Shown here: positions 11,692-24,015 of the stretch, piece by piece | Layout of the letters: the number at the start of each line of letters is the position of its first letter | Numbering within the stretch: position 1 is the first letter of the stretch | The notes under the pieces: model-generated | What the model was told of the DNA's origin: nothing | The model's input: the letters and a program-made list of their open reading frames with translations, nothing else | The model's database searches: none | Source of the DNA: Paraescarpia echinospica | Lineage: Eukaryota > Annelida > Polychaeta > Sabellida > Siboglinidae | DNA length: 64,000 nt | Reading direction: 5' to 3' | NCBI GenBank assembly: GCA_020002185.1 | Contig: CM034541.1 | Coordinates: 51,196,562 to 51,260,561 of the forward strand | Program-made: the position numbers and the translations under genes

Positions 11692-13485
11692 AAATAATGG
11701 TGACATTTGTGTACTTCCGAACGGGATATTTAACGTAAGCGTGGTACAAAAACAAGGTGGAAAAACAATAAAATGTAGAGCTGATCAATGCTGATAGATC
11801 GATTGAGTTTAGCGAGTGAGTCACTGTCCGAGTCCACCTTGGATTCAGCTGGAGTCAGTGACTGAAGAGAGTGTTTTACGGAGCCTGACAGTCCAGCTGC
11901 TCCTGTATATGATGGCAACAGTTCTGAGTAGTCCCCTGCAGACATTTGTTTAGTGGTGTTTGTTATAATTTGCAATGTTGATATTTTTCTGTCAACAATA
12001 AACTGTTGCCTATGTTGTCATTTTATATTCGCTGATTCATTAATCTGAATATCGTAAATATGCAGGACAGACTTGGCCTGGACTAGTATATTAATAATTG
12101 CCATGTGCTACAGCTGCACATGTGTATACTCTTGTAATTCTGTTAATATTTGGACCACCAACTTTTGTGTGGGACCACCAACTTTTGAAAGTTGAAGGTC
12201 CGACTGACCACCAACGTTTCAGCTAAGGTGTAGAACACTGGTCGTTAGGGGTAGTTCATGCATCGTACAGGAAGACGTATAACGTCGTTGAGACAACAGG
12301 TAACCGCTCGCAGGCCTCATTTTGGTCGTGTTAGCCGTTGCCTTCAAACCGTTTGGTTAGTAGGGATGAAACATGGTTGTCGCCATGGGAATTTCGAGGA
12401 CGATAATACGTGAACGTAGTTATATGTTTAACCACTAGTAGCGCTTCAGTCGGTTTCTAACCACAAAGGTTGACGCCAGCATATCTTTTGGGGAACTATA
12501 ACTGAAACATGACTGCAGCTGTGCGTGTTTGGGAGGAACGTGGCCAATAATAATTTAAAATAGTACCCGCTGTTGCCGCTAGTGGTCCTTCACTCATACA
12601 TTTAGTCGGTAAAAAAATACAATGTCCGCTTTTATCTGTTAAATCCTATATGACCTATTATGTCTAGAGACATCCAAGGTGGCCGCCGTTGACAGAGAAA
12701 ATGATTGTCTGTCAACATCTAGCGCTGCAAAAAGCCAACACAACTCCTATAATACATTGGATTCTTTGCAATGTGGCATTTCGCAAACAAATATACGTTT
12801 GGCTCTCCTGATTTTGTAGCGCGCAATTAAACATAGCGGAAGTCGAAGTTTGTCAAAATCTACAATAACGATCTGAATGTGTTTGTATTGTAGTTATTAT
12901 CAAATAAGAGGACGGCGATGGTACAGGCAAAGAATACTTTATTCCTGTATAAGCTGATATTCGAGTAGCGTGTAAATGTAAAAATGGCACTTCGTTGGCC
13001 TATCTGTCGCGTGAATAAACTGTCGTTTTCAAAACTGAAAACACAAAGAGTAGGCTATATACAACCATGTCATCGGAAGGGCTCATCTTCTAACACTAAT
13101 CTTTATAAAATGTGGCATTCGGGACCTCTTCATTGACTTTGCTAGTCGCAATTGGAAGGTGCCTTAATTGTTGTTAATAATGTGTAATCACTGTATTATT
13201 CGTGTCTCAGTTGTATATCTGACATGCTCTTGTTCAGTTTTATGTTATTTCTTTATATGTCACTTCACATCTACGCGGCTGTGAGAAATATCTTATTTAG
13301 AATTGTATATGAATAAATGTCTCGGCTTCACTATAATGATGCAATAATGCATTTATTATATACTGTACCTTCCTTGGGACACAGTTATTGTCAAAACAAT
13401 AATAATAATAACACCAATTAAACTATCAATTAACCCTGTCTATCAGACATGATGGAATTGCTAGTTAATATAAAATCACTGCCGC

Positions 13486-13491
13486 TTTATT
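13486..13491 (-). terminator. AATAAA poly(A) signal overlapping the stop codon (copy A)
   Basis: On the minus strand the last codons read CAA TAA followed by A, so AATAAA contains the stop codon. Cleavage 10-30 bases downstream would leave almost no 3' UTR. Another TTTATT on the plus strand (about 13352) could serve instead. Confidence 0.55.
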
Positions 13492-15185
13492 GTGTACACA
13501 CGACACAAGTTATTTCCCACCCCTGTACGTAATTAGGACACGGCAGCGGTCCACCACATGTAGCCTCGGTGTTGTAGAATAGGACGCCATTTTTGTCCAA
13601 ACCGCCGCCTTGAATTACTTCCGGGGCGTTGTCCACACAGACGTAGGTACTTCGGCCTTTGTGATCATGACGTTCCGCCATCAAGTAGCCCGAGTATTCT
13701 TTTGTCCAACCGTCTGGACAAGTCAGTTTGGCCGGAATCATCAGTTTCGTTGGTCGACCGTTCACATGACAAACGGCACACGGAACGTCGTTGTCATGCA
13801 AGGACTGTGCGTTAGCTTTGGAAAATGGATCATTTGAAGAAGGTACTTCGTACTCAGCTCCATACAAATGGCCTCCGGATTGGAAGCCTGTAGTCGTCTT
13901 CGATCCCCATTCAGGGTCTCTGGGCATGCACAGGTAGTTCGAGCCACCGCCACTGTGTGTATTGTGCGACCCTGCTACAACACCTTGAACAACAAAACAT
14001 CCGAAGATGAGTGACCGCACGGGCAGTAGTAAACTCTTCAAACGTACAACACTTGTGCTTTATAAATGGTTATTTTAATATGCTTTCGTCGTTTCTCCAG
14101 ATATTTTGAGATGTGCACTTAATAGCTATCTGACTATATATTATACCCGAACTATATTTACTTTTGGGTGCTACCAAAAACATGAATGCAAAACAGATTA
14201 AATATAGCAAACGTCGTATAGCTTCATCAGTATGTTTCTCGACAATAAAGAATTCTGCATCGCTGAAACACTTGCCCCAGTAGAGCAGTTTCGTGCCATT
14301 TCCCGAACACGTCTTCCGTCCCCACCGGATGTACACAGCGCCTCCAGTAGACGGCTTGTTACTTTCTGAAAGGTACGTTTCACCTACAATAACTCTTACA
14401 TTCCTTGGAGTATTCACTATATGCACACATAGCACATAACTGAACTATTCATGTTGACAAATTCCAAATGTACTAGACCTTTGGAATTTGGCGTGCCCGT
14501 AAACCTCTTTGAATGGGACCACGTGACAGTGCCATAGTAGACCCTTGAACATGTCTTACCGTTCAGGCTACAATAAGCAGAATTAACGCCGACGAGGCGG
14601 CGAACAATTTTCAACACCACCCCCCCTCCTGACTTCCAATTTAACTAGTCGAACCACCATAGCAAGCGGAGAAGCTGAAGAAGAGTCGACGATACTACGG
14701 CGGCGTGGTGGCGATGTCACCGATCGGGCAGAAACAGCGGAGAAGCTGAAGTTACGGCAGCCAGGCAACGAATGGTTTAAAAAAAAATTTGGTTCGGCCG
14801 CCAGTGGACGTTTTTGAGCCCCTCCCCCTAGTCTACCCTCCCTAGATCCGCCTCTAGTAGGACCTCATACAACAGATGGCTACTCACCGGCCGCCTCTTG
14901 TGTCTTGTCCTTTATGACGTCGATTTTCTCTTGCAGTTGTTTCATCGCCTCTCTCAGATCAGGTATTGCAACGACGACTTTGTTGAGCAAAGTGAGTTGC
15001 GCCTGAAGACTGTTGACGACACCTCTCAGTTCCATGACGTCCCGCATACGCTGACTGACACAAACGTCACGAAAGGTATACGTACACAGCCCGTCGCTAG
15101 CATGGTTTCCCCTGGTTAGCTGCCCAATGGCCACACCGCCAAAGACTACGACAAGAAACGTAACGTGTGCGTGGGCTGTCAGCAT
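13487..15185 (-). CDS. secreted short-chain collagen C4-like protein (copy A)
   Basis: Three exons read on the minus strand: 15185-14888, 14365-14276 and 13983-13487, all phase 1, joining into about 294 residues. The start is the first ATG, 46 bp downstream of a TATA box. Residues 1-22 form a signal peptide. About 45-97 is a heptad-rich coiled coil (LRGVVNSLQAQLTLLNKVV...), probably for oligomerisation. The rest matches invertebrate 'short-chain collagen C4-like' proteins: GGAVYIRWGRKTC, HSGGGSNYLCMP, YGAEYEVP, DVPCAVCHVNGR, CPDGWTKEYSGYLMAE, YVCVDNAPE and a CVVCT end. The paired cysteines suggest an extracellular disulfide-bonded domain. No Gly-X-Y repeat is present despite the family name. 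The exact role (matrix, mucus or recognition) is unknown. The second intron uses a GC donor (GCAAGT), and a poly(A) signal overlaps the stop. Confidence 0.85.
14478..14863. mobile_element. G-rich-ended dispersed repeat in intron 1 (copy A, second)
   Basis: Diverged relative of 9967-10397 lying inside the first intron of the C4-like gene. It ends in CCCTCCCTAGATCCGCCTCT, the inverse of an AGGCGGATCTAGGG-type end. Confidence 0.5.
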
Positions 15186-15230
15186 GTTTACCAGCTGCTA
15201 AATTCTGCTGTGTTTCGGTAGCGCTCTCCC

Positions 15231-15236
15231 TATATA
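15231..15236 (-). promoter_or_regulatory. TATA box of C4-like gene copy A
   Basis: Minus-strand GTATATAGGG, 46 bp upstream of the ATG. The duplication breakpoint (15245) lies only 9 bp further upstream. Confidence 0.6.
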
Positions 15237-15245
15237 CAACGCTAC

Positions 15246-15854
15246 ACAGCGCTATTTTTATATGTATTACGAAAACCTCGTACTTGTATGTTGTATGCTT
15301 TGTAATCGTGAAAAAAAAACGTTGAAAACTTTATTCCTACTGATTAATTTAGCTTACTATATCGTCCCGACTCGTCTACGTCAAATCGGCGTCGACTTTA
15401 ACTTTCTGCCGGGCGTCGATCTAACTTCCGCCACAGAATCGCGACCGGTCGAGATATCGCGACGCGATCTTCCGCGCCGGTTTGGCGCCGCCAAACGCAA
15501 GCGGACGCGTCAAACATTTTCATGAGGTACACTCGGCACATATTCGTTTTGACGAAGCTGCACAAATATACTCGGAACTTTTCGGAAGTTTTAACGAAAT
15601 ACTTTAACTTTTCACGAGGTACACTCGGGACGTTAATAAAAAGCACACCCTATATTAATTTAAAAGCACGCAGAACGTCCACCCACTTCTATATAACGAT
15701 TTAAAAGCCGATTTCGCTATTTTTTCACTCACAAAATAGCACATTTCTTGTTTCGTTAAATTCGCTTATAAATATCGTTTTTTTTGCGATAACATTTGCA
15801 CTATATTTCACGCCTGTACACGATATATAAAATGTCCCAATTCTCCAAACGTCT
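15246..15854 (-). repeat. spacer between the 10-kb copies: fragment of a dispersed repeat
   Basis: From about 15249 to 15761 this matches 51513-50997 in reverse orientation, including the GGCGCCAAACGCAAGCGGAC and GAGGTACACTCGGCAC blocks and the module around 15640-15740 (see 49130-49230). It has no gene. It is part of the family of the 48718-52895 element. Confidence 0.85.
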
Positions 15855-16568
15855 AGTGGTTGTGTGGAAACAAGGTAGTGTAATTAGCATATCACGTGGT
15901 TGCGTGGAAACAAGGTAGTGTAATTAGCATATCACGTGGTTGAGATGGCATTTGTATATATATGAAGGTGATGCAACAATAATGCAGTTTATATATGTAT
16001 ATGAGTTCAACAGTAATGCAGCAGATATTTGAAATGATATTGCTTCTGTGAAGTATGTGGGTGATGCAGGAGATGTATTTTGTAGAGTATCTCGCACGAG
16101 CACTCTGCATTTATTGTACTATTAAAAGGAAGTGTGAATAGTTCTTTAAACTGACGCTAGTCATGGTAGCATTTTAGTTGTTCTTAGCATTACAAAGTTT
16201 TGCATGAATGTTTCTGTAAAGTTAGGTTATGTTTTTTATGTGATACTTTTGTGTAATAAATTAATCTAGTAGACGTTAATGAAACACACACGTCACTTGT
16301 TAGTTTCCCTGGGGAAGGGTTGAACAAACAAGGGAGGGGTGGAAACACTTTGTCCTTCGCACATGTGAGGTGCGCAAGAGCCTTGCCATGTGATATGAGC
16401 TTCTAGCTAACAAAACGATGTATTGGAATTGTTTTGTCAAATAATAAAAAAATAAGTTTGTCATACCACTTTGTTTTGTATATCTAATGCATGGTATTAA
16501 TTTGACTGGTTGTCCGTAATAACCAGTCAATCATAATTTAATTTATATCGCCCAATATGTGCACTTCG

Positions 16569-16708
16569 TGTAACCATTAATACCTTACCATATCGGAGAA
16601 CACCATAATAAGTACATGTAACCATTAATATCTTACCCTATCAGAGAACACCATAATAAGTACATGTAACCATTAATACCTTACCCTATCAGAGAACTCT
16701 ATAATAAA
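16569..16708 (+). repeat. 48-bp tandem repeat, about 3 units (copy B)
   Basis: Counterpart of 5988-6170 with one unit fewer. Confidence 0.85.
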
Positions 16709-17304
16709 TAATGTGCTGGTTGTTGCTGGGAATCACAGATCTATCCTAAATATCTGTGCGGGGAACTGAAGCCCGGTACGCTACACATATGGGCCCCTCT
16801 GTCAACAGTGCCGCCACATGGCGGATCATGTTGGTATTACCCGTGGCTCTACCCCTGGTGTGTGTGCGTAATTATATATACACATTATTATTTCAAGTTA
16901 AATCACTAATCATCATTATCATATTTTACCCCAAACACTTTAATTGCCTCCATCGTATGTTGGCTGCCAAAGACAGAATGGAACACAAAAGAGACTTATG
17001 TTCAGCTCAGAACTCTGTACCCAGTCCCAGGTAAATCTGTAAATCCCGTAAATGCAAAGCAAATGTCACATAGCCGATTGACTCCGCAGCCACGTATCAG
17101 ATTGACTGGCAAGTCGGACAAAGTTAAAATCCAATATTGTTGGGGATATCCACAATATTCAATAAGCAACCGCAGTTGAACTGACAAGCCGAAATCCAGC
17201 CGAAGGAATTGCGTTTTGTGTTAAACCACATTCCCTAGACGGCGCACCATTTTGTAATCTTCCCATTGTCACTAAATGGGGAGCCTATTTCAGAGGGTGC
17301 AAAG

Positions 17305-17325
17305 CCATTGATATAATATCAATGG
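17305..17325. repeat. 21-bp palindrome (copy B)
   Basis: Identical to 6771-6791. Confidence 0.85.
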
Positions 17326-18258
17326 CTCGGAGAGGGTGCATTAATTTTAGCCTCGATTATCCAGGCGCCGTGAGGTGGCAGCATAGGCTCCTCACTACGG
17401 CCTGGATTATTAAGCTCCTGCCAATGTTACCGGTAGAGGGCTTAACCCCAGATTCGGGTAGAGACGATGATTGGCTCCCAGGTCAACTATGAAATAACAA
17501 ATTAAATAATGATACACTTATCAGATAATACTATACTATAACAACTATTCAACATTAAACTTATATTGAAACATGTCACACACAAAATAAACCGACATTA
17601 AACTTGTTTTCGTACTTTAGTGCCTTTTAATTACATGCATATTCACTAGGTGGCAGCTCTCACTGCTGTCAACAAGTGGGCAGTCAAAACGCGACTCTGA
17701 ACCAGACTATCCTCCTGACGAAGTCACGCAGCCAGGCGAGAGTCGGTTAAGCAAGACTACATTATTTTGCGCGGCTTTAATGGACAGATTGGAAACCTCC
17801 GGTGACAAAGCAACTGGAGTGGTTTGTGAGTGATAATAGATAATTATTTGTTATCCTAAACGTGGGAGGGAAATTCATGTGGAGTGTAGCAACATGTTAA
17901 AACAAATAAAACAAATGTACATGCAATATAAAAATAATAATACAAGTTATATCGGTTAAATAAATTATTTAAATATGTTAAATAAGTTACACAAGTTTTA
18001 AAAAGTTAAATCATATCACAAATCATATCAGGCTCACTCAGTGTCAGACTGGCAGAGATGGAGGGGAACGAAGGTCAGTTTCTCATTCATTAGTTTAATT
18101 GACGAGGGGACAAATGAGTTTCGGGTGCGATTCAGTTTACAGTGAGGAAGTTGAAAGCGGCGGCCAGAAAGAAGTAGTTTATAGCACGGAAACAGTGGAT
18201 GTTCGGGGTCTGAGGAGACATTCCTTCGCTTTCTCTCTGCCCGTTGCCTGTATAGATC

Positions 18259-18911
18259 CTATAGACTGGTTTGATTTTTTCCCACCACCTTGCCACTAAC
18301 CCTGACTGTTCGTGCTACAGTGTTGCGATGCATGATATTCAGGCCGCCGTACCACACAGGAAAGCCAAATGTAATAGAGCTTTCGACGTAGCGTCTGTAG
18401 AAGGTTTGAAGAACATGTGTACTGACACTAGTGACCTGAGCTTGCATAAGAAATACAGCTTTTGCTGGCACTTCCTGTTAATTACTGCTGTATTTTCACC
18501 AAATGTGAGCTTTGCATCAATGATAGTGCCGATATATTTGTATCCATCTACTCTCCTTACACACTCTCCGTTAATGAATAGTATCTTGGGAGGAGTAGGA
18601 TTTTTCCTAAAATCTAGTATGAGTACTTCAGTTTTATGAACGTTCAGGTCTATGGAAATGATTGTCACACCACACTGTGAAATCAGCAAAAACGTGCGTC
18701 CTATCTGCGCTTTGTAAATCGTTTGCGTGTCACCTGAATCTGTGCGAAATCGGGCAGTGTATTCATATAGGGTAGGACCGTTAGAACACCAACGGTTATA
18801 CTTCAGTGATACGAATTTTGACCTGCCACGAATTTTGTGGTCGTGAATATGCATTATAAGCGGGCAACGTACAATGCGTAAGGTTGACTGGTTTTCAGAA
18901 CGGTTAAGCAA
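18259..18911 (-). pseudogene. LINE reverse transcriptase C-terminal fragment (copy B)
   Basis: Counterpart of 7725-8378. The frame 18911-18339 ends early because one base is missing near 18429 (ACACTAGTGACC against ACACTGAGTGACC in copy A). The remaining FYRRYVESS...WYGG part is in another frame (18471-18259). Non-functional. The group is the CR1/L2/Rex1 type. Confidence 0.8.
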
Positions 18912-20259
18912 CGAACTGATTTATCTCAGTAAGGTGTATTGACAGATACGGGATATTTTTAAAATATATAGACCTATATTACGTCCTACTCTAGGGGTCG
19001 TTGGTTAATCCCTGAAAGTTTGGCGCTCGAGGTTCAAGCCGTCTAAGAAGGAAACGCTGAGATGCTTATGCTAGCTCTATTATACTTTTAGTTAAGTTAG
19101 CAAAATGTCTGTCACCTGACCGGATGCGTTGGTAGAAGAGAGTCGTGAAAGTAATATTTACCAAATGTTAAAAAACACAGCATTGTTACATAAACACCAC
19201 AACACGTCCGCAGATAATCATTGTTTGTTCAAAATGACGAAGGTTGGAGAGAATATGAAGTTCACGTCCATCAATAGGTCCTAGTCGTTTGTCAAATAAT
19301 ATTCGTATTGCTGTGATATTGGAATGAAGGTAGACATAAGCATTATTTTGTCTGCAATAAACTAAACGACTCGCAGGTCCAGGCTCAGACCATAAACGAT
19401 TTCAGTCGCCTATCCTGCGGCTCAAACACTCAATAACACCATAAGCACTCACCCCGTAGTAAACCATAACCAACAGTGGCTCCTTACGTCGTAAATAATT
19501 ATAATTAGAATTACCCCATGTTGCCAAGTCTATAACGCAGGAGCGGTTTTCACATTGTTTGGGCCGCACGCGCGTGGTTCCAGCGATTGGCACGTTTTAC
19601 GTATTACGCGCTCACTACGTTTTACGTATTACGTGCACATTGGGTTCAGAGTTCAGAACAGTTAATTGGAATGAACTGATTTACGCCATAAAGGTGTCTT
19701 GACATATATGGGGTATTTTGAAAAGATATAAGTATTACGTCCTACTCTAGGGGTTGTTGATTTGTTCTTGAACGTTTGGCGCGCGAGGTTCAAGCCGTAT
19801 GAGAAGGAAACGCTAGGTCGATTATAGTTAGACTGTATGGGATATGACCTTAACACCCACACGAATATCATCAAGCCGGAACTGTGGTAGGAGTTTGGAG
19901 AATGGCGATTTCACAATGAAAATGAACAACGCTGATATTCCATTCACGCGTAGACTCTGTAACTGTCGACCAGGCATCGGAATACATCAATAGCAAATCT
20001 ACCAAAGAACATGGAGAGTATTCTAGAATAACATCATGTTTCAACAAGGCTGTTCAAGAATTGTCTGACTGCCCCACATTAAAATATGGACACTCATTGT
20101 CTCTACCCAATTTCCAGCAACACGTCAACTACCCAGTAACATCGCATCTCTTCATGTGATTAAAGGGAAGCAAAAGGGACCTTTTTATGCTATGTACCTA
20201 AAAGAGTTAATACAAACTAACCGTTTTATAATCATAGTCATATTTATTCGTTCCAAGTT

Positions 20260-20301
20260 ATATATATATATATATACATACATACATACATATATATATA
20301 T

Positions 20302-20337
<36 letters not shown>
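20260..20337. repeat. TA / CATA microsatellite (copy B)
   Basis: Same structure as 9727-9804. The unchanged length of such an unstable repeat argues for a very recent duplication or an assembly artefact. Confidence 0.95.
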
Positions 20338-20499
20338 TGCACAGGCATTAATAAGGCAAGTAAACATTAATAAACAGAATTTCGTCAACAAGTCATGAGT
20401 GAAATTGACAGAATCATCCTAATTTGTTTAACAGTCTGATTGCATATAAAACAAATACTTTGAATACATCTTTGTTCTAGCTTTTACAGAGATACACAT

Positions 20500-20930
20500 A
20501 GGCGTGTCTAGGGGGGGGGGCTGGGTGGCACGTGCCCCCTCGACCTTTGGAATTTGGCGTTCCCGCAGATCTTTTTGTATGGGCCCCCGTGACGTTGCCC
20601 CCCCGTAGACCATTTTGAATGTGCTCCCGTGACTGAAGTTATGTTGGCGCAGTGACGAAATATTTTTCAACATTCAACAGCAGCACCCCCCCCCCATCTT
20701 CTGGTGTCACAGTTTCGAGTCAGCCGAGCCAGCGCAGAAGTTGAAGAAGAGCTGAAGATACGGCGGAAAAATTCCCCGTCTTCCGATGTCACCAGTGGAG
20801 CTACAGCGACAGTGCGAGACTGCGAGAAGTTTATGTTATGGTCGCGCAGCGCCGAAAAACATTTTCTATACCATTTGGTTCGGCCGCCATTGGAGGTTTT
20901 TGTGCCTCCCCCAGACTACCCTCTCTGGTA
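20500..20930. mobile_element. G-rich-ended dispersed repeat (copy B, first)
   Basis: Counterpart of 9967-10397. The C and G homopolymer runs match or differ by at most a base. Confidence 0.5.
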
Positions 20931-21863
20931 AAACAATTTTAGCACACAACTAGCGAATTTCATGGACTGCGCCATTGTAGGCCAGGAAATTACGTCACAA
21001 ATTTGGTGTGTAGCTTACACCGAGTTTATCAATCCGAAGGATGGCGCTGTGCTAACTATACCTATGCGTGCATGCGCCGTGAGTGTGTTTAGACCATATA
21101 ACACGATGAACTTAGAATGGCTGGATACAGGTTTCAATTACAATTGCCGGTAGTATTGCAAGCGCAAGATAGACCAGAACATGCGGAATACCCATGTAAT
21201 ACTCGGTGGATATATATACAATATATACCGATTATGGTAAAATATTGGAACTTTGGTCACATCACCAAGCTTGCAAAGTGACTTTCCCATCATCGTTTCT
21301 CCTTTCCACCTTTTGTCCATAACGAAGTGCTTCAATGTTAGACAATTCACATGCCTTCTCTTTGCTTGTACGTGACACTATTACCGTGTACAACTGGGCC
21401 TTATTAGATCTAACGATGTTTTGCAAAGACTCTAAGGGCGTTACTTGAGAGGAATATATACGTTAAATTGCGTGTTACTTGGTCGGTTCGGTCATTTAAT
21501 GAGATGTCTATGAAAAAGTTGCTAAAGGCATTTTGTGAGAGACGAGGCAATAACACGTTAACCATTACCTATAAGTATGAGCATTATGCACAACGAAGCA
21601 CCGAACTTCCTTAACTGAGAGAATATTGAAACCTTGCCACACCGAAAATATCTATCTAAGAGAGAACTACGCTCAACAAGGACCGATACAAAATATAGTC
21701 TCTCGAGTTAAACGTCAGAGAGAAAGAAAGAGAATGAGCGATGGTCGTTAGCAGTGTTCGAAATTACTCGGAGGCCCGAGACCTTTAAATGTTTTGTCGG
21801 GCCGGTAACTTTGAAAAAGTGCCGGCCCGCAAGACCGGCAAATTATTTAAAAGAAAATAATGG

Positions 21864-22224
21864 AGCACTTGTCTAGTATCCGGGCCAACCTCGATTTCGC
21901 CATTATAACGTTTGCCTAAATTTGATACTTCATTGGTTTAGTTCTGTCATTCAACATCATCCGAGCCATATTTATGAAAATGTTGCGCATTATCACAATT
22001 TTGAGGTCCAAAGAGCGACCCGGTTTGCACCAGTCTGTGCCGCTGCGGTCGCGCGTTACCGCAGTGAGCGATATTATCTTAGCGTTCAAAAGTACGCTAA
22101 GACGCGATATTTTTGTAACGTAAATATGCATGGGATGATGTTGAATGATGGCAATAACACAAAATTTGGCCAAAAAGTTGTTATAACAACGAAGTCGAGG
22201 TGGGCCCGGATACTAGACAAGTAT
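21864..22224. mobile_element. 361-bp fold-back element (copy B)
   Basis: Same as 11331-11691, flanked by AAATAATGG at 21855-21863 and 22225-22233. It was carried along by the duplication rather than inserted independently. Confidence 0.7.
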
Positions 22225-24009
22225 AAATAATGGCGACATTTGTATACTCCCGAACGGGAAATTTAACGTAAGCGTGGTACAAAAACAAGGTGGAAAAACA
22301 ATAAAATGTCGAGCTGATCAATACTGATAGATCGATTGAGTTTAGCGAGTGAGTCGCTGTCCGAGTCCAGCTTGGATTCAGCTGGAGTCAGTGACTGAAG
22401 AGAGTGTTTTACGGAGCCTGACAGTCCAGCTGCTCCTGTATATGATGGCAACAGTTCTGAGTAGTCCCCTGCAGACATTTGTTTAGTGGTGTTTGTTGTA
22501 ATTTGCAATGTTGATATTTTTCTGTCAACAATAAACTGTTGCCTATGTTGTCATTTTATATTCGCTGGTTCATTAATCTGAATATCGTAAATATGCAGGA
22601 CAGACTTGGCCTGGACTAGTATATTATTAATTGCCATGGGCTACAGCTGCACATGTGTATACTCTTGTAATATTTGGACCACCAACTTTTGTGTGGGACC
22701 ACCAACTTTTGAAAGTTGAAGGTCCGACTGACCACCAACGTTTCAGCTAAGGTGTAGAACACTGGTCGTTAGGGGTAGTTCATGCATCGCACAGGAAGAC
22801 GTATAACGTCGTTGAGACAACAGGTAACCGCTCGCAGGCCTCATTTTGGTCGTGTTAGCCGTTGCCTTCAAACCGTTTGGTTAGTAGGGATGAAACATGG
22901 TTGTCGCCATGGGAATTTCGAGGACGATAATACGTGAACGTAGTTATATGTTTAACCACTAGTAGCGCTTCAGTCGGTTTCTAACAACAAAGGTTGACGC
23001 CAGCATATCTTTTGGGGAACTATAACTGAAACATGACTGCAGCTGTGCGTGTTTGGGAGGAACGTGGCCAATAATAATTTAAAATAGTACCCGCTGTTGC
23101 CGCTAGTAGTCCTTCACTCATACATTTAGTCGGTAGAAAAATACAATGTCCGCTTTTATCTGTTAAATCCTATATGACCTATTATGTCTAGAGACATCCA
23201 AGGTGGCCGCCGTTGACAGAGAAAATGATTGTCTGTCAACATCTAGCGCTGCAAAAAGCCAACACAACTCCTATAATACATTGGATTCTTTGCAATGTGG
23301 CATTTCGCAAACAAATATACGTTTGGCTCTCCTGATTTTGTAGCGCGCAATTAAACATAGCGAAAGTCGAAGTTTGTCAACATCTACAATAACGATCTGA
23401 ATGTGTTTGTATTGTAGTTATTATCAAATAAGAGGACGGCGATGGTACAGGCAAAGAATACTTTATTCCTGTATAAGCAGATATTCGAGTAGCGTGTAAA
23501 TGTAAAAATGGCACTTCGTTGGCCTATCTGTCGCGTGAATAAACTGTCGTTTTCAAAACTGAAAACACAAAGAGTAGGCTGTATACAACCATGTCATTGG
23601 AAGGGCTCATCTTCTAACACTAATCGTTATAAAATGTGGCATTCGGGACCTCTTCATTGACTTTGCTAGTCGCAATTGGAAGGTGCCTTAATTGTTGTTA
23701 ATAATGTGTAATCACTGTATTATTCGTGTCTCAGTTGTATATCTGACATGCTCTTGTTCAGTTTTATGTTATTTCTTTATATGTCACTTCACATCTACGC
23801 GGCTGTGAGAAATATCTTATTTAGAATTGTATATGAATAAATGTCTCGGCTTCACTATAATGATGCAATAATGCATTTATTATATACTGTACCTTCCTTG
23901 GGACACAGTTATTGTCAAAACAATAATAATAATAACACTAATTAAACTATCAATTAACCCTGTCTATCAGACATGATGGAATTGCTAGTTAATATAAAAT
24001 CACTGCCGC

Positions 24010-24015
24010 TTTATT
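24010..24015 (-). terminator. AATAAA overlapping the stop codon (copy B)
   Basis: Same arrangement as copy A. Confidence 0.55.

Larger units (their letters stand above)
5271..15245 (+). repeat. 10-kb direct duplication, copy A
   Basis: This segment is repeated almost base for base at 15855-25769. Homology begins at GTGGTTGTGTGGAAAC and ends at CAACGCTAC. The coordinate offset changes in steps (10584, then 10534, then about 10524) through small indels, mainly one fewer 48-bp tandem unit in copy B. It contains a LINE relic, a TA-rich microsatellite, a 361-bp fold-back element and a complete C4-like gene. An unmerged haplotype in the assembly could look the same. Confidence 0.95.

Noticed and set aside
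11383..11697. Two related small proteins on opposite strands (IQHHP motif)
   Set aside because: The similarity comes from the DNA palindrome of the fold-back element.
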